From an uncultured Flavobacteriaceae bacterium (lineage in GTDB: Bacteria; Bacteroidota; Bacteroidia; Flavobacteriales; Flavobacteriaceae): 64,000 bases of DNA. The first letter of the stretch is position 1, and each line of letters starts with the position of its first letter. The position numbers and the translations under genes are program-made. Of the stretch, positions 18,969 to 27,480 are shown piece after piece. A model generated the notes under the pieces. It ran no database searches and had not been told where the DNA came from. It worked only from the letters and a program-made list of their open reading frames with translations. Where the stretch lies: positions 2,542,001 through 2,606,000 of the forward strand of contig CALSTV010000001.1 in NCBI GenBank assembly GCA_943789365.1. The letters run 5' to 3'.

Positions 18969-19126
18969 CAGAGTAATTTGATGGTAATATCAAGTTGTTC
19001 ACCGGAAAAGGCGGAGTGGTTACCTCTGAGTACATGAACAATGTTAAAATGAGTTACCTTTTCAAAATATTGGTTTAAGTTTAGTTGAAAAAGGAGGAGT
19101 CCAGCTTTGGATTGCTCCTTTTTTTT
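18968..19126 (+). ncRNA. Candidate structured RNA in a 975-bp gene-free region
   Basis: Bounded by a -7 box on the left and a terminator on the right (19088-19123, AAAAAGGAG with CTCCTTTTT, an inner TCCA/TGGA stem, then a T-run). Inside, TTGTTCA (about 18995) pairs perfectly with TGAACAA (about 19035), and GAAAAGG near 19004 can pair with CCTTTTC near 19058. Only very short open frames occur. No family recognised. It lies between an AraC regulator and folA, both on the minus strand. Confidence 0.55.
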
Positions 19127-19137
19127 GTTGCAGTAGG

Positions 19138-19186
19138 TTTTGAAGTCTAAAGTCCAAAGTCCAAAGTCGAAAGTCCAAAGCCGGTA
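19138..19186. repeat. Heptamer-type tandem repeat (AAAGTCC)
   Basis: Successive slightly imperfect 7-mers AAAGTCC/AAAGTCG, followed by a short CCGCCTCTGGCGG palindrome near 19207-19220. Non-coding. Confidence 0.6.
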
Positions 19187-19358
19187 GCCGAAAGTTTCAG
19201 GCTTGTCCGCCTCTGGCGGGTTTCAAGTTTCAGGTTGGTTTTGTTTTTCTATGTCTACACAATCCTTAATACTCAATACTAAATATCAAAGCTTAATCGA
19301 AGTCTATGATATAAAAGGTCGAAGGCATCATTCCGGTTTTTTCTCGCAAAACATCTTC

Positions 19359-19500
19359 AAAGTCATTGGAATAAATGTATCATTGAAGATAAAGTCATTC
19401 GTATTAATGTGATTATTGTTGTAAAGTCCTTTGTATAAATGTGTATTTGGAAATAAAGTCGTTCGAATAAATGTATTTTTGCATGTAAAGTCGTTTTGTC
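19359..19500. repeat. 32-bp-period diverged tandem repeat
   Basis: Units begin with AAAGTC at 19359, 19391, 19423, 19455 and 19487, an exact 32-bp period. The first 20 bases of each unit are alike (AAAGTCNTTNGNATAAATGT) and the last 12 vary between units. The 19500-19787 stretch beyond it holds nothing I can identify. Confidence 0.75.
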
Positions 19501-19787
19501 AAAAATATGAACCCTCTTTTGCTGTTCGAACTTCTTTGTCCGATTTTCGTGAAAAAGACTGGTTGACGAATCTGCCTTTGTATGCTATTGGTCAAATAAC
19601 TGGATTGGATGAGGTCTAGAGCTTTCTCTAACTTCCCCTAACTCTTTTAGGAAGAAAATATAGAGAAAGAGCAGTGCTATTCTTTTTTCTCTGCGTACTT
19701 TAGATAGCAGTGCAAGGTGTACAGTATTGTGAATTTAAAACTAAAAACTAAACATTCAACACTAAGCACTCACCCCTAACAACATTA

Positions 19788-20273
19788 CTACGCTCGCTTC
19801 GTATAAGAAACAAAACTATAAGCGTACTTATTTTTCTCATCTGCTTCAAAGCGTTCTCTTTTAGTTTCTTTCCAGATCGTTAGGTCAATCTCCGGAAAAA
19901 AAGCATCTGCTTCGAACTCGTGATGTACTTCAGTAATATCCAATTGGTCTACCAGCGTAATGGCTTCTTTGTAGATTTGCGCCCCGCCAATGATAAACGG
20001 ACTTGCATCGCCTTTTGCAACTTCCAGAGCAGCTGCTATAGAATTCACAACCACACAACCTTCCGCTTTGTAATTTGGGTTTCTTGTGATGATTACTGTA
20101 GTCCTGTTAGGTAAGGGTTTGCCGATGGATTCATAGGTATTACGTCCCATAATAATATGATGTCCCGTAGTTGTTTTACGAAAGCGAATTAAATCGGCAG
20201 GTAAATGCCAAATCAAATCGTTGTCTTTTCCTAAGGCGTTGTTGTGGGCTATGGCGGCTATTAGTGTAATCAT
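19788..20273 (-). CDS. folA: Dihydrofolate reductase
   Basis: Reduces dihydrofolate to tetrahydrofolate with NADPH. Typical length (161) and motifs: IAAIAHNNALGKDNDLIWHLP at the N-terminus (the M20 loop with LIWHLPAD), IIMGRNTYESIG, and the FIIGGAQIYKEA glycine motif. It sits close to thyA on the same strand with one gene between, so the dTMP cycle enzymes are neighbours. Confidence 0.96.
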   Translation of the reverse strand: MITLIAAIAHNNALGKDNDLIWHLPADLIRFRKTTTGHHIIMGRNTYESIGKPLPNRTTVIITRNPNYKAEGCVVVNSIAAALEVAKGDASPFIIGGAQIYKEAITLVDQLDITEVHHEFEADAFFPEIDLTIWKETKRERFEADEKNKYAYSFVSYTKRA

Positions 20274-20295
20274 TATTATAGTGGATACTTGTGAA

Positions 20296-21804
20296 TTAGA
20301 AATTTACGTTGCTTGGCTTGTATGCTGACCCTGTATTTTTAGTTGTGGACCTGTTAGAAACCATAAAAGATATAGGTAAAGAATACCGAACCGAGACAGG
20401 TCTGCCTTTTTGAATACCTGGTGATGCTAATTTGGGGATCATTTCGATGACTCGTGTTGCTTCATTTTTCAGGTCTTTGTGAGGAGCTTTAACTTGAATA
20501 TCTGTCACCTCTCCATTTGTTGAAAATTTAAACATACAATAGATTCGATGTCTTCCGGCAGGAAGTTCTAAGGTGCGTGCTAGTCCACTGTTGAATTTTT
20601 TATTGAAGTGCAAGCTTATCTTTTTTGAGAGGCATTTTTTTCCTTCATCAAGAGTGTTCATATTTTCACAGCCTTTGTATATAGGTAAGGATTCGTAATA
20701 AACATTGGAACTGGCGTTTACAATAGTACTGTTAGATTCATAGGATAACAATTGAGCATAATAACGATTCATTGGTTTTGGGTTGTCAATGCCAAATAGA
20801 TCAAACGGATATTGTTTAAATATCGAAATTAAGGTGTCTCCAAGAGTTTTTGAACGCGCATTTGTACTGACATTGGTGTATTTGTTTTTCGTGTCTGTAC
20901 TGAATTGGACCACAAGACTGTTGTTAATTTCGTTTAAGTTTGATCTGTCAAGCAAGTCTTTCGGAAGGCGTTCTTTTATAAAGAGCGCTAAGTCATTTGT
21001 TTGACTTGGGTTTGAATAATTACCAATAGGAAATTGGGAATCAAATGTTGGTGCACTGCCAAAACTTGCAAATGAACAAATGGTGTCAGTTTCAACATCC
21101 AAGCGAGAGATTGTAAAGGAACCGGCGCTAGCTACCGGTTTTCCGTTTAAAGTGGCAGGAATAATTCGTGGTGTAAAAAGGTTTATGATTCTGTCTATTT
21201 CTAGTGAGTTTCCAGCCTTTTTACTTCGTTTTTTTTGGACAAGTCTACCATGTTTTGTGACCGTAAAATTGATTTTTGTGGAGGAAGTGTTTTTTGTAAA
21301 TAATAACTCTTGGTCCAAATTACACATAAAATGTTCTTTTACTTCTTCTGTAAAGCATTTTCGTTTGTCTGGGTACTGCTCGAATTTTTGACAGTTTCTA
21401 CTTATATAAGAAGATTCTTCAATAAGTTCGTTGCTGCAATCAAAAATGTTTTTCGAACCCTTTTTTGAAATGACATCTAAACTGTAGCGCTTCGACTGAC
21501 TTCTGTTCGAAGGAATTAGTTTCTCAATTGGGTATTTCTCAAAGGCATCTCTAAGGGCGTCGTTTAAGGCTTTGTTTGTGGTGGTAGTTTTGAAATTATA
21601 AATTTCGTCGTCTTTATCTACGCAAAAAGAAGCTCTGACAATAAATACATTAGGATAGTAGCTTGTTTTTCTTAGTAGTTTTTTAGATATGTTTTCTTTC
21701 AGATAAAGAGAAAGTTCATTATTAGGATTTGTATGAGAAACATTGTTTTGCGCAAAACAAGACAGTTTTATAAGTGCAAACAATAATACAAGGCTCTTTT
21801 TCAT
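20296..21804 (-). CDS. Secreted protein with repeated TonB C-terminal-like domains
   Basis: 502 residues with a signal peptide (MKKSLVLLFALIKLSCFAQ; SCFAQ could be a lipobox or a signal peptidase I site). Three related units are seen: about 25-120, 135-250 and 385-490. The last is the clearest, with STNGEVTDIQVKAP, ATRVIEMIPK and KGRPVSVRYSLPISF, matching the TonB_C pattern. No proline-rich linker or TonB-type membrane anchor is present, so it is not a standard energy transducer. It lies 10 bp from thyA. Confidence 0.65.
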   Translation of the reverse strand: MKKSLVLLFALIKLSCFAQNNVSHTNPNNELSLYLKENISKKLLRKTSYYPNVFIVRASFCVDKDDEIYNFKTTTTNKALNDALRDAFEKYPIEKLIPSNRSQSKRYSLDVISKKGSKNIFDCSNELIEESSYISRNCQKFEQYPDKRKCFTEEVKEHFMCNLDQELLFTKNTSSTKINFTVTKHGRLVQKKRSKKAGNSLEIDRIINLFTPRIIPATLNGKPVASAGSFTISRLDVETDTICSFASFGSAPTFDSQFPIGNYSNPSQTNDLALFIKERLPKDLLDRSNLNEINNSLVVQFSTDTKNKYTNVSTNARSKTLGDTLISIFKQYPFDLFGIDNPKPMNRYYAQLLSYESNSTIVNASSNVYYESLPIYKGCENMNTLDEGKKCLSKKISLHFNKKFNSGLARTLELPAGRHRIYCMFKFSTNGEVTDIQVKAPHKDLKNEATRVIEMIPKLASPGIQKGRPVSVRYSLPISFMVSNRSTTKNTGSAYKPSNVNF

Positions 21805-21814
21805 AAGGTGAATT

Positions 21815-22639
21815 TTATACAGAAACGGCCCCGCGAATCAAAGGGTGCGGGTCATAACCCTCCAAGGTGAAATCGTCATAGGTAAAATCAAATATATTCT
21901 TGACGTTTGGGTTCATTTTCATCGTTGGCAAAGGACGCGGATCTCGTGATAGTTGTTCTTCAATTTGATCGAAGTGATTGGTGTAGATATGCGCATCACC
22001 AAAGGTGTGAATAAACTCTCCAGCTTCCAATCCTACCACTTGCGCAATCATCATTGTTAATAATGCATAAGAAGCAATATTAAAAGGAACCCCTAAAAAG
22101 ATGTCAGCACTACGTTGATAGAGTTGACAAGATAGTTTTCCATCCGCAACATAAAACTGAAAAAAAGCATGACACGGAGGCAAGGCAGCTTTATTATTCG
22201 CCACATTTTCTTCAAAAGAAACCGATGTATCTGGTAAAACACTAGGGTTCCATGCAGAAACCAACATGCGTCTGCTGTTCGGGTTTGTCTTTAAAGTTTC
22301 AATTAATTCCGCAATCTGGTCAATTTCTTCACTGTTCCAGCTGCGCCATTGGTGCCCGTAAACGGGACCTAAATCTCCGTTTGAGTCTGCCCAGGCATCC
22401 CATATTTTTACATTGTTTTCTTTGAGATAAGCAATGTTCGTGTCTCCTTTTAAAAACCAAAGCAATTCGTGGATAATCGATTTTAAATGCAATTTCTTAG
22501 TAGTAACCATAGGGAAACCTTCAGATAAATCAAAACGCATTTGGTAGCCAAACACACTTTTCGTACCAGTTCCCGTTCTGTCTCCTTTGAATACACCGTT
22601 TTCTTGAACGTGTTTTACTAAGTCTAAATATTGCTTCAT
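21815..22639 (-). CDS. thyA: Thymidylate synthase
   Basis: Makes dTMP from dUMP using methylene-tetrahydrofolate. The catalytic Cys156 is in [12 protein letters not shown]; folate and dUMP residues lie in [16 protein letters not shown] and HIYTNH. 274 residues, close to the family norm. First in a thyA-(TonB_C-like)-folA run with short gaps. Confidence 0.98.
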   Translation of the reverse strand: MKQYLDLVKHVQENGVFKGDRTGTGTKSVFGYQMRFDLSEGFPMVTTKKLHLKSIIHELLWFLKGDTNIAYLKENNVKIWDAWADSNGDLGPVYGHQWRSWNSEEIDQIAELIETLKTNPNSRRMLVSAWNPSVLPDTSVSFEENVANNKAALPPCHAFFQFYVADGKLSCQLYQRSADIFLGVPFNIASYALLTMMIAQVVGLEAGEFIHTFGDAHIYTNHFDQIEEQLSRDPRPLPTMKMNPNVKNIFDFTYDDFTLEGYDPHPLIRGAVSV

Positions 22640-22834
22640 AAATGATTTGATTTTGTGTCGATGTTTGCGTAAAAATACACAAGCCTGACAAAAATAAGAA
22701 AAGCAATGAGTTAAATTTTAGAAAGCGCTGTTAATTTTTTTAAAAGTAATTAACACCCTGCAATTGAAAAGGTAGCTGTAAGAACGTATCAGATTTAAAG
22801 TGTAATTTAAGTCAAAGTTTAGCCTATTTGTGGA

Positions 22835-23443
22835 CTAGCGCTTGCTGATTTCATCTCTGATCTTAGCAGCTGTTTCGTAGTCTTCTTTTTCAATGGCAAT
22901 ACCCAACTCGTTGTTAAGCTCGCGCAAAGAGAGTTTTTGATATGGGTTTTTAGAATCGCTGGGAACAGGTTCTCCAATCAAATCATCTAATTCTAACTCT
23001 TCATTTTCATCAAGAATTTCTTCGGGGTCTAATTTTAAATAGATTCCAGCCTTTTCTAAAATAGTTTCATAGGTATAAATAGGTGCGTTGAAGCGCACTG
23101 CCAGAGCAATGGCATCTGACGTTCTCGCATCAATAATTTCTTCAGTCCCATTCTTTTCACAAATCAAGCTTGAGAAGAAAACACCGTCTACCAATTTATG
23201 AATGATTACTTTTTTGATGGTAATTTGAAAACGTTCTGCAAAAGTTCGAAACAAGTCGTGAGTTAGTGGTCGTGGTGGTTTGATTTCTTTTTCCAGAGCA
23301 ATCGCAATCGACTGTGCTTCAAAAGCCCCTATGATAATTGGTAAGGTTCTTTTTCCTTCTAATTCGGTAAGCACCAAAGCATATGCGCCACTTTGTGTTT
23401 GGCTGTAAGAAATTCCTTTTATGTCTAGTTGTACTAAACTCAT
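22835..23443 (-). CDS. Bifunctional nuclease (DUF151) family protein with UVR motif
   Basis: Residues 1-130 form the BFN/DUF151 domain (LPIIIGAFEAQSIAIALE, PRPLTHDLF, IDARTSDAIALAVRFNAPIY); an acidic linker leads to a C-terminal UvrB/UvrC motif (LNNELGIAIEKEDYETAAKIRDEI). ATG 23443 (MSLVQLDIKG) is preferred to the ATG at 23470 because homologues begin with this strand. Nuclease activity is claimed for some relatives; its role here is unknown. Next to etfA. Confidence 0.85.
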   Translation of the reverse strand: MSLVQLDIKGISYSQTQSGAYALVLTELEGKRTLPIIIGAFEAQSIAIALEKEIKPPRPLTHDLFRTFAERFQITIKKVIIHKLVDGVFFSSLICEKNGTEEIIDARTSDAIALAVRFNAPIYTYETILEKAGIYLKLDPEEILDENEELELDDLIGEPVPSDSKNPYQKLSLRELNNELGIAIEKEDYETAAKIRDEISKR

Positions 23444-23512
23444 ACGATAACAATTCAGGGGCGGCACCATGTGTGTGCAATTCCTATTCTAGGGTCAATT
23501 TAATAAAAACTC

Positions 23513-24472
23513 TTAATTATTTGCTTTAAAAACTTTTAATTTTTCGATAAGCTGTGGCACTACTTCAAAAGCATCGCCTACAATTCCATAATCTGCAGCT
23601 TTAAAGAAAGGTGCTTCGGGATCTGTGTTTATCACAACCTTTACCTTAGAGGCATTGATTCCTGCTAAATGTTGAATGGCTCCAGAAATTCCTATGGCAA
23701 TGTATAAATTTGAAGCCACGGGTTTACCTGTTTGTCCAACATGTTCGGCATGCGGTCTCCATCCCAAATCAGAAACTGGTTTCGAACAAGCGGTTGCTGC
23801 ACCTAATACTTCTGCTAAATCTTCAATCAATCCCCAATTTTCAGGCCCTTTTAAACCTCTTCCTCCAGAGACAACAACGTCTGCATCGGCAATGGTAACC
23901 TGTCCTGATGCCTTGTTAAGAGCTGTGGAGCTTACTCCTGATGCGGTTGCTGTAGAAGTAAAATCTTCTTCAGTAGCCGTAGTGCTGTTTTCAACAATGC
24001 CAAATGAATTTTTTGCCAACCCAATTACTTTAACAGCTGTAGATATTTCAGTATGGTTAAAAGCTTTGTTAGAAAAAGCCTTTCTTTTTACAGTAAAAGG
24101 TTGTGTGCTACTCGGCACATCAATTACATTAGAAGCATATCCAGCATTTAATTGTGCAGCCACGATAGGTGCTACGTACAATCCGTTTGAACTAGAATCA
24201 ATAATAACAACGTCAGCAGCTTCTTTTAAGGCAACTTCCTTAATGGTGGTAGCTGTACATTTCGCGTCGAAACTTTCTTGGTTGTCCTGTGTTACTTTGA
24301 TTATTTTTTGTGCGCCGTAAGAGGCTAACTCACTTGCGTTTGAAGCATTGATCGTCAATGCAACCAACTCAGTACCTAGCTGTTCGGCTATTTTTTTTCC
24401 GTATGAAACTACCTCTAAAGCAGCTTTCTTAAATTTTCCTTCCGATGCTTCGGCAAAAACGAGTACAGACAT
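23513..24472 (-). CDS. etfA: Electron transfer flavoprotein alpha subunit
   Basis: Carries FAD and passes electrons from acyl-CoA dehydrogenases to the quinone pool with EtfB. The C-terminal FAD domain is clear: SGGRGLKGPENWGLIEDLA, SDLGWRPHAEHVGQTGKPV, YIAIGISGAIQHLAG and INTDPEAPFFKAADYGIV. Follows etfB on the minus strand, with a heptamer repeat in the gap. Confidence 0.96.
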   Translation of the reverse strand: MSVLVFAEASEGKFKKAALEVVSYGKKIAEQLGTELVALTINASNASELASYGAQKIIKVTQDNQESFDAKCTATTIKEVALKEAADVVIIDSSSNGLYVAPIVAAQLNAGYASNVIDVPSSTQPFTVKRKAFSNKAFNHTEISTAVKVIGLAKNSFGIVENSTTATEEDFTSTATASGVSSTALNKASGQVTIADADVVVSGGRGLKGPENWGLIEDLAEVLGAATACSKPVSDLGWRPHAEHVGQTGKPVASNLYIAIGISGAIQHLAGINASKVKVVINTDPEAPFFKAADYGIVGDAFEVVPQLIEKLKVFKANN

Positions 24473-24515
24473 ATATAATGTGTTGTTTTGTGAATTTTGT
24501 GTTTTTTTATTTTTT

Positions 24516-24557
24516 GGCTAACGGCTAACGGCTAACGGCTAACGGCTAACGGCTTGC
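24516..24557. repeat. GGCTAAC heptamer tandem repeat between etfB and etfA
   Basis: Five perfect GGCTAAC units (24516-24550) and a sixth variant GGCTTGC. Non-coding, in the 91-bp gap of the etfBA pair. Confidence 0.95.
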
Positions 24558-24563
24558 GGCAAA

Positions 24564-25310
24564 CTAAATAACTTTGGCTTCGTTGTGTAATAAGTCAATC
24601 AGACCGTCAATATCAGAAGCAGCTACCATTTTACAAGCTGATTTTTCTTCAGGTTTTTCGAAGCGTACTGATTTCGTTGTGGCTTCAGTTTCGATGGCTG
24701 CAACCACGGAAAGTGGTTTCTTTCTAGCCATCATAATACCTCTCATATTAGGGATACGCAATTCTTTTTCTTCCACCAATCCTTTTTGACCGGCAAGCAC
24801 AAGTGGTAACGAAGTGCTCAAGGTTTCACTACCGCCATCAATTTCCTTAATAGCTGTAGCCGTATTGTTTTCAATTTCAACACCAATACAGGCATTTACA
24901 AAATTGTAATCTAAAAAAGTAGCCAACATACCTGGTACCATGGCACCGTTATAATCGATAGATTCTCTACCTGTTAAAATAAGATCATATCCATTACTTT
25001 TAGCAACTTCCGCCAATTGTTTGGCAACAAAGAAACCATCTGTGGCCTCTGCGTCAATTCGAATGGCATCATCTGCACCTATAGCTAATGCTTTTCTTAA
25101 AGAAGGTTCTGTGCCGGCATTTCCAACTGTAATAACCGTAATACTTGCCCCTTGTTTTTCTTTGAACCACATGGCACGTGCCAAGGCAAATTCATCGTAA
25201 GGGTTAATTACATATTGTACGCCATTGCTATCGAAAGCACTGTCGTTTTCAGTAAAATTTATTTTTGAAGTCGTATCCGGAACATGACTAATACATACTA
25301 AAATTTTCAT
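24564..25310 (-). CDS. etfB: Electron transfer flavoprotein beta subunit
   Basis: Partner of EtfA; binds AMP. Starts at ATG 25310 (MKILVCISHVPDTTSK), which matches the family N-terminus; the longer frame to 25361 adds 17 unlikely residues. Conserved parts: INPYDEFALARA, VGNAGTEPSLRKALAIGADDA, ILTGRESIDYNGAMVP and LPNMRGIMMARKKPL-type end (here IPNMRGIMMARKKP). Confidence 0.95.
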   Translation of the reverse strand: MKILVCISHVPDTTSKINFTENDSAFDSNGVQYVINPYDEFALARAMWFKEKQGASITVITVGNAGTEPSLRKALAIGADDAIRIDAEATDGFFVAKQLAEVAKSNGYDLILTGRESIDYNGAMVPGMLATFLDYNFVNACIGVEIENNTATAIKEIDGGSETLSTSLPLVLAGQKGLVEEKELRIPNMRGIMMARKKPLSVVAAIETEATTKSVRFEKPEEKSACKMVAASDIDGLIDLLHNEAKVI

Positions 25311-25560
25311 AGTGATAAAGACTTGTTTTATAAAGTGCGAAGTTACTGATTTTTTTACCAAAATTAACAGTGCAAACCATAAAACCTGTACTTTTTATAC
25401 GATTTAACGGGCGGTTGTTCCTGTGTCCTTTTAATTGCGTTTCTAATAATGTAGGTAGTTTAAAATTATATTCCAGTCATAAAATAGAGTTAGGAAATAG
25501 TGAAGCCATAATTTTTAGGTTTTTTTGAAAACTAAGTATCCATTATGATTTGAAAATTCT

Positions 25561-25568
25561 TATTTTTG
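25561..25568 (+). promoter_or_regulatory. Candidate -7 box for the PDH E1 beta gene
   Basis: TATTTTTG, a TAnnTTTG match 21 bp before the ATG at 25590. The -33 element is weak. The rest of the 25311-25589 gap shows nothing else. Confidence 0.5.
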
Positions 25569-25589
25569 CAGCTCATAAAGAAGATTACC

Positions 25590-26570
25590 ATGAAAACAAT
25601 ACAATTTAGAGAGGCAATTTGCGAAGCGATGAGCGAAGAAATGCGTTTGGATGAAAGCGTTTACTTAATCGGTGAAGAAGTTGCGGAATACAACGGTGCC
25701 TACAAGGCTTCAAAAGGAATGTTAGATGAATTTGGTGAAAAGCGTGTTATTGATGCACCTATTGCTGAATTAGGTTTTGGAGGAATCGCAGTGGGTTCTA
25801 CCATGACAGGTAACAGACCAATTGTAGAGTATATGACTTTTAACTTTGCCTTGGTTGGGATCGATCAGATCATTAACAATGCGGCAAAGATTCGTCAAAT
25901 GTCTGGAGGGCAATTCCCTTGTCCAATTGTATTTAGAGGTCCAACTGCATCCGCAGGGCAGTTAGGAGCGACGCATTCACAAGCTTTTGAAAACTGGTTT
26001 GCAAATACACCAGGGTTGAAAGTAGTGGTGCCTTCAAACCCATACGACGCAAAAGGTTTGTTAAAAGCATCTATCCGTGATAACGATCCGGTAATCTTTA
26101 TGGAATCTGAGCAGATGTACGGAGACAAAGGTGAAGTGCCAGAAGGAGAATATATCATTCCTTTAGGAGTTGCCGATATCAAAAGAAAAGGTACGGACGT
26201 AACCGTAGTCTCTTTTGGTAAAATTATTAAAGAAGCTTACAAAGCAGCTGAAATTTTAGAAAAAGAAGGAATCTCTATTGAGATTATCGACTTGAGAACC
26301 ATTCGTCCATTGGATATCGATGCGGTAATTGAGTCTGTAAAGAAAACAAACAGATTGGTAATATTAGAAGAGGCTTGGCCATATGGTAATATTTCTACGG
26401 AAATTACCTACCAGGTACAAGAGAAAGCATTCAATTATTTAGATGCACCTATCAAACGTATCAATACAGCAGATACACCAGCACCATTCTCACCAGTATT
26501 GTTAGAAGAATGGTTGCCAAATCATGAAGATGTAATAAAAGAAGTGAAAGAAGTACTTTATGTAAAGTAA
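25590..26570 (+). CDS. Pyruvate dehydrogenase E1 component, beta subunit
   Basis: The transketolase-like pyrimidine-binding half of E1 of the pyruvate dehydrogenase complex. Motifs: MKTIQFREAICEAMSEEM at the start, GEEVAEYNGAYKASKG, DAPIAELGFGGIAVG, RGPTASAGQLGATHSQ, and the C-terminal PLDIDAVIESVKKTNRLV. ATG 25590 is used rather than an upstream in-frame codon because the protein starts here in relatives. E1 alpha and E2 are not in the window. Confidence 0.93.
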   Translation: MKTIQFREAICEAMSEEMRLDESVYLIGEEVAEYNGAYKASKGMLDEFGEKRVIDAPIAELGFGGIAVGSTMTGNRPIVEYMTFNFALVGIDQIINNAAKIRQMSGGQFPCPIVFRGPTASAGQLGATHSQAFENWFANTPGLKVVVPSNPYDAKGLLKASIRDNDPVIFMESEQMYGDKGEVPEGEYIIPLGVADIKRKGTDVTVVSFGKIIKEAYKAAEILEKEGISIEIIDLRTIRPLDIDAVIESVKKTNRLVILEEAWPYGNISTEITYQVQEKAFNYLDAPIKRINTADTPAPFSPVLLEEWLPNHEDVIKEVKEVLYVK

Positions 26571-26593
26571 ATTTTTACACGACTTCACTATAG

Positions 26594-26632
26594 AAATTCC
26601 TTCCTGTTCGTTTCAGGAAGGAATTTTTTTTT
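26594..26632 (+). terminator. Terminator of the PDH E1 beta gene
   Basis: A perfect 13-bp stem (AAATTCCTTCCTG / CAGGAAGGAATTT), 7-nt loop and a long T-run. Confidence 0.92.
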
Positions 26633-26824
26633 ACGCTTTTCTGAGAATTATCATACATTTTTATGTAGAAACCATGCAGTTACCTTTGAGTGCAATGGCG
26701 ATATTTGTGGTGTTCGTTTCGCTTTAGAAAACGTTCTCGTAATTTCCGATGAAATAAAATGCTGTAAGACTTAATTTTAGTATTTTTGCAGCAATCAAAT
26801 TAGTAAGCAAATAAACAACAAACC

Positions 26825-27352
26825 ATGAATGCAAAAGCAGTAGAAACCTTTGATGTCTTAATAGAGATTCCAAAAGGTAGTAGAAACAAATACGAATACG
26901 ATTTTGATCTCCACAAAATTCGTTTCGACAGAATGTTATTCTCTTCAATGATGTATCCTGGAGATTACGGATTTATTCCTGAAACATTGGCTTTGGACAA
27001 AGATCCATTAGATGTTTTGGTCTTAGGACACCAGCCAACTTATCCAATGGTTGTGATGGAAGTGCGTCCTATTGGCGTGTTCCATATGGCAGACGAAAAA
27101 GGACCTGATGAGAAAATTATCTGTGTACCAGTATCCGATCCAATTTGGAGTAATAAACAAGATATCTCCGATTTAAATCCGCACCGTTTGAAAGAAATTG
27201 AACACTTTTTTCAAGTATACAAAGACTTAGAAGAGAAAAAAGTAGATGTAGGGGATTGGGGAGATGCTAAAGAAGCTAGAGAAATTTATGTGAAATGTGT
27301 TGAGCGTTATGAAAATAGCGAGCACAAAGCAAAAGGAGATTTTAAGATTTAA
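26825..27352 (+). CDS. ppa: Inorganic pyrophosphatase (soluble, family I)
   Basis: Hydrolyses PPi to two phosphates in the cytoplasm. Family I signature DKDPLDVLVLG and metal-binding residues around it, EIPKGSRNKYEYD at the N-terminus and GDYGFIPETL in between; 175 residues is normal. A -7-like TATTTTTG lies at 26781-26788. The next gene is the membrane pyrophosphatase, so both PPi-consuming enzymes sit together. Confidence 0.97.
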   Translation: MNAKAVETFDVLIEIPKGSRNKYEYDFDLHKIRFDRMLFSSMMYPGDYGFIPETLALDKDPLDVLVLGHQPTYPMVVMEVRPIGVFHMADEKGPDEKIICVPVSDPIWSNKQDISDLNPHRLKEIEHFFQVYKDLEEKKVDVGDWGDAKEAREIYVKCVERYENSEHKAKGDFKI

Positions 27353-27375
27353 TCATTTAGAAAATCTTATTTTAA

Positions 27376-27417
27376 AAAAGACTTATATCAAATACCTGAT
27401 ATAAGTCTTTTTTTTAT
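27376..27417 (+). terminator. Terminator of ppa
   Basis: A 15-bp stem (27376-27390 with 27397-27411), 6-nt loop and T-run. Confidence 0.92.
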
Positions 27418-27480
27418 ATAACTATATTTCATTACATTTAGTCCAAATAATATTAACTATAATCAACTAAATTAAACAGA

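Noticed and set aside
19359-19500. CRISPR-like alternation of constant and variable segments
   Set aside because: Constant part is imperfect, variable part is only about 12 bp, and no cas genes are present.
23676-24320. 214-aa plus-strand open frame opposite etfA
   Set aside because: etfA is certain on the minus strand; the frame is a shadow with Ala/Thr-rich, non-family sequence.
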